From Myotis daubentonii (lineage: Eukaryota; Chordata; Mammalia; Chiroptera; Vespertilionidae): DNA of 64,000 nucleotides. Position 1 is the first letter of the stretch, and each line of letters opens with the position of its first letter. Where the stretch lies: contig NC_081844.1 of assembly GCF_963259705.1 (NCBI RefSeq), positions 107,570,965 to 107,634,964 on the forward strand, read 5' to 3'. Made by a program: the position numbers and the translations under genes. The notes under the pieces were generated by a model. It was not told the origin of the DNA and made no database searches. It saw nothing but the letters and a program-made list of their open reading frames with translations. Below, in pieces: positions 32,154-41,155 of the stretch.

Positions 32154-32523
32154 TCCTATAACAGGCTAATTTGCAAATCAACTGAACAGCAGAACAACCG
32201 GTCGCTATGACATGCAATGACTACCAGGGGGCAGACGCTCAACACAGGAGCTGCCTCCTGGTGGTCAGTGCGCTCCCACAGGGGGAGTGCCGCTCAGCCA
32301 GAAGCCGGGCTCACAGCTGGCGAGCACAGCGGTGGTGGTGGGAGCCCCTCCAGCCTCTGTGGTAGCACTAAGGATGTCTGACTGTGGCTTAGGCCCGCTC
32401 CCCACAGAGAGCAGGCCTAAGCCATCAGTCAGACACCCCCCAAGGGCTCCTGGACTGCGAGAGGGCGCAGGCTGGGCTGAGAGACCCCCCTAAGTGCACG
32501 ATTTTCATGCACCAGGCCTCTAG
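32154..32523 (+). mobile_element. HeliBat-type non-autonomous Helitron
   Basis: Starts TCCTATAACAGGCTAATTTG after an A and ends GCCTCTAG before a T, the A|TC...CTAG|T boundary expected of Helitrons. A 3' subterminal hairpin pairs GTGCA (32494-32498) with TGCAC (32508-32512). Inside are CGGTCGCTATGACATGCAAT, CCAGGGGGCAGACGCTCAAC, GCCGCTCAGCCAGAAGCCGG and a long inverted repeat (32376-32395 with 32414-32434). These are HeliBat landmarks, so far known from vespertilionid bats. 370 bp, no Rep/Helicase. Confidence 0.93.
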
Positions 32524-32580
32524 TATCATATATTGGACCATAACTACATTCTCCCTGAGGGGAATAAAAAAGGTGCTATG
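32524..32580. other. Short spacer between HeliBat and SINE
   Basis: Contains the left copy of the SINE target duplication, AAAAAAGGTGCTATG at 32566-32580. Confidence 0.8.
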
Positions 32581-32797
32581 GCCCTAACCGGTTTGGCTCA
32601 GTGGATAGAGCGTCGGCCTGCAGACTCAAGGGTCCCAGGTTCAATTCCAGTTAAGGGCATGTACCTTGGTTGCGGGCACATTCCCAGTAGGGAGTGTGCA
32701 AGAGGCACCTCAATCGATGTTTCTCTCTCATCGATGTTTCTAACTCTCTATCCCTCTCCCTTCCTCTCTGTAAAAAAAATCAATAAAATATATTTTT
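32581..32797 (+). mobile_element. VES SINE with exact target duplication
   Basis: GCCCTAACCGGTTTGGCTCA, GTGGATAGAGCGTCGGCCTG, CCAGGTTCAATTCCAGTTAA (box B), GTACCTTGGTTGCGGGCACA, TCAATCGATGTTTCTCTCTC, CTAACTCTCTATCCCTCTCC and a CAATAAAATATATTTTT tail. AAAAAAGGTGCTATG flanks it exactly (32566-32580 and 32798-32812). The young VES form. Confidence 0.97.
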
Positions 32798-32812
32798 AAA
32801 AAAGGTGCTATG

Positions 32813-33873
32813 AACTTAAGAGACATTCTTTCTCTGTAGCCATGGTAACAAGTAGCCATAGGAACACATTCTAAATGTTCAGCTAATCAATGACACCTTG
32901 CCTCAGTCGCCGGTGTTTGTGACCAGTCAGCGTCAGCCCCTCGCTGCTGACAGTCAGCGGAACAGGGACAAACGCGTACCTGAACACACGGTCTTTGAGT
33001 GCAACCAACCAACAACGGACTCATGGACTACCCTTGTACAAACATCAAACTACACATGTTCCCACCGTCACCGTTCCCTGCACTGTGCTTCCCCAACGCC
33101 CCGCACAGAGCCAGCCATCCATGGCGAGCTGCCCGCCCCGCACGCCATCCTGGCTGCAGCATGCAGATGCTCAGCCATCTTTTATTTCAGGGGCTGAGTG
33201 CTGACCTCACCATCGGACGACTTCCCCGTGTCCCATGTTTACACCTCAGGAGGATCAGTTCACCCATTGATCCCTGGCGCCTTTCTCTGCTGCCGTGAGG
33301 TGCCTGTCACTGTGCTTGGGGCCGGGGACACAGTCCGGGGTCCCTCTCCAGGAGGCACCCGGGCCAGGAGACACGCAGCTGGAACACGGTGTCATCCCCA
33401 CAGCACCAGAGAGTCGCCAGAGGAGGCAGAGCTAAACTCTGTTGGGAGAGGAAGCATTCCGCAGATGATGTTGAGTTTCAACAATCTAATCTATGAGTCC
33501 CCCAGATGCAGGACAGGGAGAGGCATTCCAGGCCCAGGGAACGGCGTGGGCAAAACCCTGAGGTGAGCGAGCGCGGCGGGCCCAGAGGTGCTGCGGCCAG
33601 TGGCCAGGAGCACCCTTGGGAAGGAGGGGTGAGCAGGGGCCGGTCCTAAGCATCCCACAGGCTGCACCTGGGAGCTGGTTTAACCTCTCAGCTCTATCTT
33701 CTCATCGATAACGGAGAACTAGCCGCACTCCCCACCTCTCAGCACCCCTGAGAGGATGAACGGAAGTGGGGAGTGTGACTGGCAGTGTTTGGCACACCCT
33801 GGGTGCCCAGGCAAGGATAGGTATGCCTTTCACCGAGGACTTCGGGGTGCGAGAGAATGGATTGATCACGTGA
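32813..33873. other. Unassigned sequence; weak repeat words near 33515 and 33660
   Basis: 33515-33560 has GGCATTCCAGGCCCAGGGAA and CGGCGTGGGCAAAACCCTGA, similar to the unnamed repeat at 9290-9425. 33660-33760 has weak MIR words (AACCTCTCAGCTCTATCTTC). The block 32900-33300 is not GC-rich and could be a diverged LTR or single-copy sequence; it has no recognised ends. Confidence 0.35.
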
Positions 33874-33884
33874 CGAAGTGTGTT

Positions 33885-34144
33885 CTGTTTGTTTGTTGTT
33901 GTTAGTCCTCACCCGAGGATATTTTTCCATTGATTTTTAGGGAGAGTGGAAGAGGGAGAGAGAGACAGAGAGAAACATCAATGTGAGAGAAACACATCGA
34001 TTGGTTGCCTCCTCATGAGCCCCAACCAGGGCCCAGGCCAGGTAGGAGCTCGCAACCGAGGTATATGCCCTTGACCGGAATCGAACCCGGGACCCTTTGG
34101 TCCGCAGGCTGATGCTCTATCCAGTGAGCCAAACCGGCTAGGGC
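33885..34144 (-). mobile_element. Bat tRNA-derived SINE with target duplication
   Basis: CGAAGTGTGTT flanks it (33874-33884 and 34145-34155). On the plus strand: a TTTGTTTGTTG tail, TCCTCACCCGAGGATATTTT, GAGAAACATCAATGTGAGAG, GATTGGTTGCCTCCTCATGA, GACCGGAATCGAACCCGGGA (box B complement) and GTGAGCCAAACCGGCTAGGG. Longer subtype with the GGTATATGCCCTTGACCGGA block. Confidence 0.96.
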
Positions 34145-34155
34145 CGAAGTGTGTT

Positions 34156-34626
34156 TTAGAAAGCGCGCTCAGAGGCACTGTGGGGAAGTGAAAAAGGTGT
34201 GAATGGTTTCCTTTTGAAAACTTCAGGGGGAAAATAACCAACCAGTTATTGCGCCCTGAGCACCAGGCACCTTTCCGGCTGTGAACATGCACGACCAGCC
34301 TCGGCTGGTTGACTACAGTGACGCTGTGGGGCGGGTGCCACTACCACCCCCACCCGTTCTCTGCAGGAGAATGAGTGCCTAGCAGGCAACTGGAGCAAGC
34401 CAGGGGCTGGTTCCCGGGGGTGGTGACCAGCGCCGTGGCAAACCCCAGGTCAGCAGCCCGGGGAGCCTGAGGTGGGAGTTCTGTCTTCCCAGCGTGTGGC
34501 AGGGAGCGCACGGCCCGTTGTGCACACTCTTCAGTTCAGCCGCCGTTTCCTTCATGGCAAGACTTGCTCAATCAGGAGTTGGTGCTGTGGTTGTCATTCT
34601 GGCACAAACTCCTGTCCAGCTGAGTG

Positions 34627-34627
<1 letters not shown>
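34156..34627. other. Unassigned sequence, possible MIR or L2 words
   Basis: TATTGCGCCCTGAGCACCAG and GCACCTTTCCGGCTGTGAAC near 34247, then AGGAGAATGAGTGCCTAGCA near 34367, follow an old SINE/LINE loosely on the minus strand. Not firm. Confidence 0.35.
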
Positions 34628-34672
<45 letters not shown>

Positions 34673-34679
34673 CGCGCGC
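34628..34679. repeat. (GT)n-(GC)n microsatellite
   Basis: About 18 GT units pass into about 8 GC units. The whole tract alternates purine and pyrimidine, and the CG part is the strongest Z-DNA former known. Confidence 0.97.
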
Positions 34680-35058
34680 CCATCACCTCCAGAGAGCCTG
34701 GAAGTGGACATCCCTCACCCCACTCTGCAGATGAGCAAATGAAGCCCCAGGTCAGTAAGGGCAGGTGAGCGGGGATTGGCATGCAGTCTCCAACTCCCGC
34801 TCCACGACTGGTCTAGGACCCTGCCTGGCCCCCTAGAACTAACTTCATCAGATAATCCAACTGCCCCCTACCCCTAGCTAAGAAGCTTGCAGGGTGAGTG
34901 GAGGTAAGAAAAGGAGCAGAGCGGGTGTTGGTGGCAGGCATTGGGGTGCCCTGAGCTTGCAGCAGCAAAAAGAAGGGATCCAAGGTCATCCAAAGGTTAA
35001 ACAGGACATTGGGACAGGCCAGTGCAGCTGCCTCTGCTGGGATGAGGAGCCCCTGCGT
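34680..35058. other. Unassigned sequence with a MIR remnant
   Basis: 34700-34780 reads CATCCCTCACCCCACTCTGC, AGATGAGCAAATGAAGCCCC and AGGTCAGTAAGGGCAGGTGA, weak MIR on the minus strand. The remainder is unassigned. Confidence 0.4.
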
Positions 35059-35495
35059 GCACACACACACACACACTCACACACCACACATGCACACACA
35101 TGCACACGCACACACGCACACACGCACACATGCATGCACACACTCACGCACGCACACACGCATGCACACACTCACACACGCACACACACTGACACACACG
35201 CACGCACACATGCATGCACGCACACATGCATGCACACACTCACGCACGCGCACACGCGCACACTGACACACATGCACACACTGACACACACTGACACACA
35301 TACACACGCGCACACACAGGGCACACAATCACACTCACGCGCGCACACACACACGCACGCACACACACATGCACGCACACATACTGACACACATGCGCAC
35401 ACACTGACACACATACACACACATACACACACATACACACACATGCACACGCGCGCACACACTCACACACTCACACACATATGCATACACGCGCG
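35059..35495. repeat. CA-rich cryptic repeat with ATGC and GCAC insertions
   Basis: Over 430 bp of alternating CA with regular ATGCAC, ACGCAC and TCACAC variants. Sub-blocks recur: CACACTGACACACA at least four times and CATGCACACACTCACGCACG twice. It is not a pure microsatellite but a mosaic that probably grew by repeated slippage of mixed 6-20-bp blocks. It gives His/Thr or Val/Cys frames. Confidence 0.95.
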
Positions 35496-35519
35496 TGCAT
35501 GCACACTGGGCACTGCTGC

Positions 35520-35660
35520 AAACCTCCAGGCCTTGCCCATGTTGATTCTTCTGTCCAGAACCCCTTCCCCCCCCTCCACCTGATGCCAGCTCTCGTGGGC
35601 ATCAAACTTCCCAAACCAGCTTAAGTCACCTTGGCTGTGCCTCCTCCATCCCCCTGCTCC
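35520..35660 (+). mobile_element. L2 LINE 3' fragment
   Basis: AACCTCCAGGCCTTGCCCAT, TTCTTCTGTCCAGAACCCCT, CCTGATGCCAGC, then AAGTCACCTTGGCTGTGCCT in L2 order. Diverged. Confidence 0.5.
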
Positions 35661-35739
35661 CCACCCAGCTGGGTCAGGAGGTCGGTAGGGAGGAGGCAGT
35701 CTCCCTCGCTAAGCCCACAAGAAGGCTAGCACAATGGAA

Positions 35740-35890
35740 GAGAGTGTTATTTCAAGCCTAATGTATGCAAATTGCAATCTCAGCTCATCATCTCATAGTT
35801 TGCAGCGCACGGCAACAGGCAGAGCACAATTATGATTATAATTAATAATGAGGGGAATGGGAGGCATTTTGAAAATGAAGTTCTAACATT
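35740..35890. promoter_or_regulatory. Candidate conserved enhancer-like element
   Basis: AT-rich, repeat-free block. ATGCAAAT at 35765-35772 is an exact POU/octamer site, directly followed by TGCAAT. Homeodomain-type words ATTATGATTATAATTAATAA occupy about 35828-35847. The combination of an octamer, several TAAT cores and a sharp composition boundary is typical of vertebrate developmental enhancers. Conservation cannot be tested from one sequence. Confidence 0.4.
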
Positions 35891-35910
35891 CTGAGGGCAG
35901 CTCTTCTGAG

Positions 35911-36033
35911 TCATCACCCCTAAATGCAGAGGGCACCTGGATGTGGTGTGGGGTCACCCCTCCATGCAGAGGGCACCTGGATGTGGTGTGGGGTCACCCC
36001 TACATGCAAGAGGGTGCCTGGACGTGCTGTGGG
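35911..36033. repeat. 40-bp tandem repeat, three copies
   Basis: ATGCAGAGGGCACCTGGATG with GTGTGGGGTCACCCC repeats at 35923 and 35963; the third, diverged copy starts at 36003 with ATGCAAGAGGGTGCC. It lies next to the enhancer-like element. Confidence 0.93.
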
Positions 36034-37105
36034 GTAAGTCCCCTTCTTGCCTGTGTTATGCCAACGACACCTAGGCTAGTGAGCACCCACATTTCCGTCA
36101 GCCCTCCTCGCCTGGGAGAATAAACTGAGGTCGGTGAGAGCAGCCAGTGCCCCAGGTGCCTGGCTCATCCCCACCACAGCTGACACATGACAGCCAGCCC
36201 CAGCCACGTCCCCACCGCCAGGAGCCCAGCAGCCCAGGAGGCCCCTATTGTGCACACGTGCTCCGGCCCGGCCGCCTGCCCTCCCAGGCCTGGGTCCGCA
36301 CAGAGATGTCCTGAAGGCTTGAGTTCATGTCCCCGTGGGCTCTGATCTGTCCACCTCTCTGTCCTGGACACAGAGATGGCCTGCCGCCTGCCCTGTGGTC
36401 CTCCCTGGCTTGCCAGTACATACAGATGGTTGGCACTGACTTCCACGTCTTTCTCACAGAGCAGGTGGCGAGATCCCGGAGGCAGGGGAGACGGGGAGAC
36501 ATGCACGGGCAGGTCTGCTCGTGCCCATGTGTGTCTGCGCTCTAAGGGTTTCCGGGTTGCTGCAAGGCTCCGGCTGCATGTAACCCATCTACTCAGAGAC
36601 ACCTCTTTCTCCCAACGTCTCCGTGGCCCTGCTATTGTCCGTGTCCAGAAATCCAGCCTCACTCCCTTCCTAGGAGCTCGGCTGACTCCCCGGCCCTCTG
36701 GGAAATGCACGTGCTATCTGGCTGCTCTGCTGCCTGTAGCTCTCTGTCCGATTCGGAAAACTGCTCTGAGCTGGACAGGATGGCTGCCCTCTGCTCCTGA
36801 CGGAGAAGAGTAACTTCCCCATGGAGGCCCCAGATGAAATCAGATTCCCCCGGAATTCCATTTAATCTGAGTAGATGGCTTCCCAAAGGCCACCCCGGCA
36901 TTAGGTCACCCACACACACAAAAGCAAGTGCGTCCATAAACCCAGCCCACAGAGGGAAACAGAGCACAAACCACAGGGTTTCCTTAAGAGTCCTGGTACC
37001 CAGCACCGCCTCCAAAACCCATTGCTCCCAGCGACAGGATCTTCTGTCTTTCCTCCTCCTCCCTCCCATAGGCACCCCCACTCTGTGGCTCGCCCCTTCG
37101 CCCCC

Positions 37106-37107
<2 letters not shown>
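36034..37107. other. Unassigned sequence
   Basis: About 1.1 kb with no recognised repeat or exon. Frames of 140-180 codons are open on both strands in the same place and lack domain features. Confidence 0.4.

Positions 37108-37154
<47 letters not shown>
37108..37154. repeat. (AC)n microsatellite
   Basis: About 23 uninterrupted AC units. Confidence 0.98.
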
Positions 37155-37156
<2 letters not shown>

Positions 37157-37639
37157 AGGGATCTTGTTCCCCAAGGGCCTGGAAGTCTTACTGACGATCT
37201 CTGTGCGTGTACTGAGGAGTCAGATGGGATCGGGCAGCTTAGGGTAAGGGCCTCGGGAAGGGAAGATGGTAGATAAGGAGGAGATGAGCCAGGTGGTCAG
37301 GATGGGAGCAAGACAGGCGGAATGTTCCAGTCCTAGAGCTTCCCTGCCCCTGAAGCCAGGAGCGGGAACTAAAAGCGGGAGATGCGGGCAAGAGGAGGTT
37401 GGCTGGTGTTTCTTTAGAGGCGAGAGCAGGAAATGTAAACCTCCAGACCCGTGAGCTGCTGCGGCAACCTCTCTCAGCCCCTCTCGCATGCCGGGAGCTC
37501 TGCTGCTTCTGCTGCACTGCGCTTCCCTCTGCTTGCCCCTCCCTTGTCCATGAACTCATTCCTGGACTCGGCCAGACAACAAACCCAACAGCTCAGGAGC
37601 ACCATTAATATCCTCAGAAACACATGAAAAGATATGGAA
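37155..37639. other. Unassigned sequence
   Basis: GC-rich at the left, falling in GC toward the LINE remnant. Nothing recognised. Confidence 0.4.
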
Positions 37640-38165
37640 ATTGACACGATACAAAGAAACAGAACAGAACAAAAAACCCTGGGGAAAATAGGATTTTAAA
37701 ACTCAATAGAAGGGTTGAAGGTAGAGTTGAGGAAATCTCAAACACAGAACAAAGACGTGAATAAAAATGTCTTAAAGTGAGAGGGGTCCAGAAAGCCCAA
37801 TTTCAAATAATAAGAACTTGAGAAGGAGAATAGAAGGGAGAAAATCTCCATCAAAATAATTCAAGAAAACGTCCCCCCGCGACCAGGAGAGTCCAGATCC
37901 AGAGAACCCACCCCGAGCCGGCCCAGCGGATAAAATAGACTGACGCCAAGGCCCGTAATTGCAAAAGTTCAGGACACCAAGAGGAAAAGATCCCTCACGC
38001 TTCCTGAGAGGAAATCGTCCCACCCACAAGGATCAGGTATAAGAATTATACCTGATTTGGATTTTTCAACTGCAAACTGGGAAACGATGATGAATGCCTA
38101 CAAAATTCTCAGGAATAAAATCCCGGCGGATAATTCTAGAGCCCCCGAGTTGCTCACCAGGTGTG
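37640..38165 (+). mobile_element. Decayed LINE (HAL1/L1M-type)
   Basis: A-rich plus strand with words in the order of an old mammalian LINE: CAAATAATAAGAACTTGAGA, AGGAGAATAGAAGGGAGAAA, AATAATTCAAGAAAACGTCC, AAGTTCAGGACACCAAGAGG, AAAAGATCCCTCACGCTTCC and CTACAAAATTCTCAGGAATA. I recall this block from HAL1 or L1M elements and cannot settle which. The frame is lost. Confidence 0.6.
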
Positions 38166-38599
38166 ACAGCAGATCAAGGGCGTTTTCGGAAATGCAAGGT
38201 CCCAGCTCTCCCGGGCGCCCTTTGCCAGGAAACAACGGAGGTGGCAAGTCCAGAGGGGGTGGGCGGGCAGGGTGCAGGAAACCGAGGGACGGGGATCCCG
38301 GAGGATGTGGGGGAGGGGCAGGAAGGAGGGCAGAGGGCCGTCCAGGGTGGAAGAGGCCAGAACCCCAGAGCTGGGTTCCGGAAGGCGAGCCCACAGAGGC
38401 CTGATGCAGGCGACATCCAGAGAGAGTCACAGGCCGGCCACGAGCTCAGGCTCCGAGTGGCGACAACGCAGGGAAACGCCTCAGGTGGCAGCAGCAGGGA
38501 TTTCGCGGGAACTTATCACCTGGCTCAGCCGGGAAAATGTTTGCCAAGTCAACCATTAAACACAGAGGTCGCACTGACGTTTGATTTGAAAGGGAAGAG
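38166..38599. other. Unassigned GC-rich sequence between two LINE pieces
   Basis: Could be a GC-rich insertion separating 37.64-38.17 kb from the L1 tail at 38.6 kb, or unrelated DNA. No ends or duplications recognised. Confidence 0.35.
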
Positions 38600-38830
38600 T
38601 CCATCTTAAAAACATCCACCCTCAGGAGGCAGCACGAGGGTGCGGGCTGGGGCTGGGGATGCGGAGTCGTTGTCCAATGGGGACGGGATGGAGGGTTACA
38701 GGTGGTGGCAGTGGTGGTGATGGCGGCACACTGTGGACGCATTTAATTGCCCTGAACTGTACACTCAGAAGTAGTTAAGACCATAAATTTTATGTTTGTG
38801 TGTTTTACCACAATTAAAAAACTTGAAAAA
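38600..38830 (+). mobile_element. L1M 3' UTR tail
   Basis: GGTGGTGATGGCGGCACACT, GTGGACGCATTTAATTGCCC, TGAACTGTACACTCAGAAGT, AGTTAAGACCATAAATTTTA, TGTTTGTGTGTTTTACCACA, ATTAAAAAACTTG. This is a common L1M 3' terminus ending in an A-rich tail. Confidence 0.78.
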
Positions 38831-38892
38831 AATGGAGGTTGTAATTTTTTGATACAGTTTCAGGTACTTAGTAAACAATAAGGCCTTTGGTT

Positions 38893-39234
38893 TGAAAGGA
38901 CAGAGCAGGACTGATGGAAGCCGCAGGGTGTATAAGTTACTCAGCCTGCCCTTATCTCGGCCAATGGGAAAGCGGGGGAAACTAGCCCAAGGCCAAAAGT
39001 ATGCTGGCCACCCCCCCTGGCTTTGTGTAACCAGACCCTAGCTGCACCCTGCCCCAACCCCCGACCCCAAGCCCTATAAATTCTTTGTTCTCTTGGGATT
39101 CGGGGCTCTCTCTTACACCCAGTAATGGAGGCAAGGGGGGGGACCAAGCGAGCTTGTATAAGAGATCCTCTGCTTTTGCATCGGACTGGCTCCCTGGCGT
39201 GGTTTCTTGGGGATCTTGAATTCTGGGCATACCA
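38893..39234 (+). mobile_element. Probable solo LTR of a class I (gammaretrovirus-like) ERV
   Basis: Begins TGAAAGGACAGAGCAGG and ends GGGCATACCA, with GGTT on both sides (38889-38892 and 39235-39238), a 4-bp duplication typical of ERV1. U3 carries CCAATGGG at 38961 and a TATAAA at 39075-39080. R/U5-like sequence follows: GGGGCTCTCTCTTACACCCA, GATCCTCTGCTTTTGCATCG, GACTGGCTCCCTGGCGTGGT, TTCTTGGGGATCTTGAATTC. No internal proviral sequence is attached, so it is probably a product of LTR-LTR recombination. No viral gene is present. Confidence 0.8.
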
Positions 39235-39249
39235 GGTTATTACATTCTT

Positions 39250-39414
39250 TTAAAAAATATTTTGTTTTATTGATTTCAGAGAGAGAGGAAGGGAAAGGAA
39301 GAGAGAGAAACACTAATGAGGGAGAAGCATCGCTCGGCGGCTGCCTCCTGCACGAACCGGGGACCTCTTGGTTCATGGGTCGATGCTCAACCACTGAGCC
39401 ACACCGGCCGGCCT
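39250..39414 (-). mobile_element. VES-type SINE, short form, at the LTR edge
   Basis: Flanks GGTTATTACATTCTT (39235-39249) and GGTTATTGCATTCTT (39415-39429) differ by one base. On the plus strand: AATATTTTGTTTTATTGATT, CAGAGAGAGAGGAAGGGAAA, GGCGGCTGCCTCCTGCACGA, GGTCGATGCTCAACCACTGA, GCCACACCGGCCGGC. The box B region is shortened. The target duplication starts at the first base after the solo LTR. Confidence 0.94.
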
Positions 39415-39429
39415 GGTTATTGCATTCTT

Positions 39430-39867
39430 ACTTAGGGCTGGTGTTTGTATTTTTTTATTTCATAGATTCCTTTGCTGGTGAGGCCAGTCCTCAGAATGGG
39501 GGTTTATTACTGCTGCTTATCTTGAGCGTTAAACCAATGACTTTGCTTTGTCCCGGTGGAAAGGACCAGTGTCGGCTTTACTTGTACAGAAACCCACAAA
39601 CCAAAAGTGAAGAAAAAAGTATCAATACAAAAAACAAAGCAATCAAGAAAAAGAAAAGCAGAGAGAACAGAGGACAGATCAAAGAGGCATCAAAGGGTAG
39701 CACCAGCCTCAAATACAGATCATTTAAAACTCAGAGATGCTCGTATTATGTAAGAAAAAACCCGGCTGGTACACTGTTTTATAAGATGTTATCACGACAC
39801 AGCAAGGTTGAAATTAAGGTGACGCAGTAAAAGGTGCACTAATCAAAGACTCGTCAAGAGCTGAGGC
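39430..39867. other. Unassigned AT-rich sequence
   Basis: Strongly A-biased on the plus strand (39580-39830), which suggests an old LINE, but no diagnostic words are secure. A 207-codon frame (39207-39830) crosses the LTR edge, the SINE and this block and is an artefact. Confidence 0.4.
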
Positions 39868-40200
39868 AGAACATGTTCTCTGAGAGGGGCCCGCAGTAAG
39901 TATTCTAGGCTTTGTAACCATACGGTCCCTGTCACACCACCCACCTCCCATGGCAGAGTGGACATAGCCACAGACGAGAGTGAAGGAAGGGGAGTGGCTA
40001 TGTGCCAATAAAACTTTATTTCGAAGTTGCTCTTTTTAAGATTCTGATTCAAAGAAACCAACTGTAAAAAATAAAGAGGGTGGGGCAGAAATGGGGACAT
40101 CAGGAATAGTGTCAACAAAGAAAATAAAGAAAAAAAGAAAAAACAAAACTCAGCCACCAGGCTGGACTTGTCTGCCAGGCCATAGTTTGCTGGTCTGTCT
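39868..40200. mobile_element. MER20-like hAT-Charlie element
   Basis: TTCTCTGAGAGGGGCCCGCA, TATTCTAGGCTTTGTAACCA, TACGGTCCCTGTCA, GGACATAGCCACAGACGAGA, GTGGCTATGTGCCAATAAAA, CTTTATTTCGAAG, then, after an A-rich interruption, GGCTGGACTTGTCTGCCAGG and CCATAGTTTGCTGGTC. This is the order of the old hAT-Charlie MITE recalled as MER20. The AATAAAACTTTATTT word is diagnostic. A diverged partial copy lies at 52.95 kb. Confidence 0.75.
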
Positions 40201-40309
40201 AGTGAGTCCCTGGTGCCCGCCCCGCCTCCCGCTCCTCCTCTCCCTGCTCTGACCTGCTCAGCTCCACCCTGGCCCTAGTCATAACCAGTCCCCCTATTCT
40301 TCAACCCCT
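40201..40309. other. Unassigned spacer
   Basis: C-rich sequence leading into the 20-bp array. Nothing else seen. Confidence 0.4.
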
Positions 40310-40410
40310 CACAGACTCCTCCCACCCTGCACAGGCTCCTCCCACCCTGCACAGGCTCCTCCCACCCTGCACAGGCTCCTCCCACCCTGCACAGGCTCCT
40401 CCCACCCCTG
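40310..40410. repeat. 20-bp tandem repeat, five copies
   Basis: CACAGGCTCCTCCCACCCTG repeats with exact 20-bp spacing from 40310. The first unit has CAGACT in place of CAGGCT, and the last unit has one extra C. Confidence 0.97.
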
Positions 40411-40479
40411 CAGACTCCGCCTGTCTCAGCCTTTTGCTTTGGCTATTCCCTGGCTGCAGCATTCCCGCAGCTGAGCTCC

Positions 40480-40802
40480 TGCTCACTTCCTGGTTTCATG
40501 CAGGAATCAGCTGAAATGTCATCTCCTTGAAGGGCCTCCCCTGATCCCCGATAAGACATCAGCCTCCCCAGCCACACTGGGCTTGACCTCCTCACCTCTG
40601 ACCTTCGTGAGGGGGCTCATCACCCCCTGGCACGCACAGCTTTCTTTCCTCGCTGACGATCTGGCTTCCCAGCCCAGAGTGCAAGCTGCAGGCACAAGGG
40701 CTCTGTCTACTTTGCTCAGCGTTGCATCCCTAGTGCCCAGAACACTGCCTGGCCCGCATCACCAGAGCTGCATAAATATTTTTCGTGGGCGAATGAATGA
40801 AT
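40480..40802 (+). mobile_element. L2 LINE 3' end
   Basis: Clear L2 landmarks: TGCAGGAATCAGCTGAAATG, TCATCTCCTTGAAGGGCCTC, CCCTGATCCCCGATAAGACA, GAGTGCAAGCTGCAGGCACA, AGGGCTCTGTCTACTTTGCT, CAGCGTTGCATCCCTAGTGC, CCAGAACACTGCCTGGCCCG, then ATAAATATTTTTCG and GAATGAATGAATG. The best L2 in the window, nearly the full 3' terminus. Confidence 0.9.
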
Positions 40803-41155
40803 GTCTTCAGCACTGTGGGTATTAGAAAACTTCCCTCAGAGAAGGGCCTGTCCATTCCCTTTTGTCCTAGAGCGACACATTCTGTCCGGCTGGTGTGGTA
40901 TTTCTCCATCAGTGATGTCACAAAGGGAAAACAAAACCCATCCCCAACTTTTACAAGCAAATGGCACCCAAATCTCCCCCACCCCCCTGTACCAGCGAGA
41001 ACTTTCTAAAGCACCTCTGAGCACGGTGGTGCAAGAAAGGTAAAGCGGGCCACTTCTCACTGTTAAAAGAACTGTCTTTGAAGATTGTTCTTTATAAGAT
41101 CCTGTCTCATCAGAGGTGGGAGGCCCCTGAAACCCTCCATCCAACTCCTTCTTCC
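40803..41155. other. Unassigned sequence
   Basis: No repeat recognised. A 336-codon minus-strand frame ends here; most of it is the adjacent 24-bp array read in frame, so it is not coding. Confidence 0.4.

Noticed and set aside
38893..39234. Intact provirus
   Set aside because: Only LTR sequence is present; the flanks are an L1 tail and a SINE, with no internal retroviral region.
39207..39830. 207-codon frame
   Set aside because: It crosses the end of the ERV LTR, a SINE and an unrelated AT-rich block, so it cannot be an ancestral coding unit.
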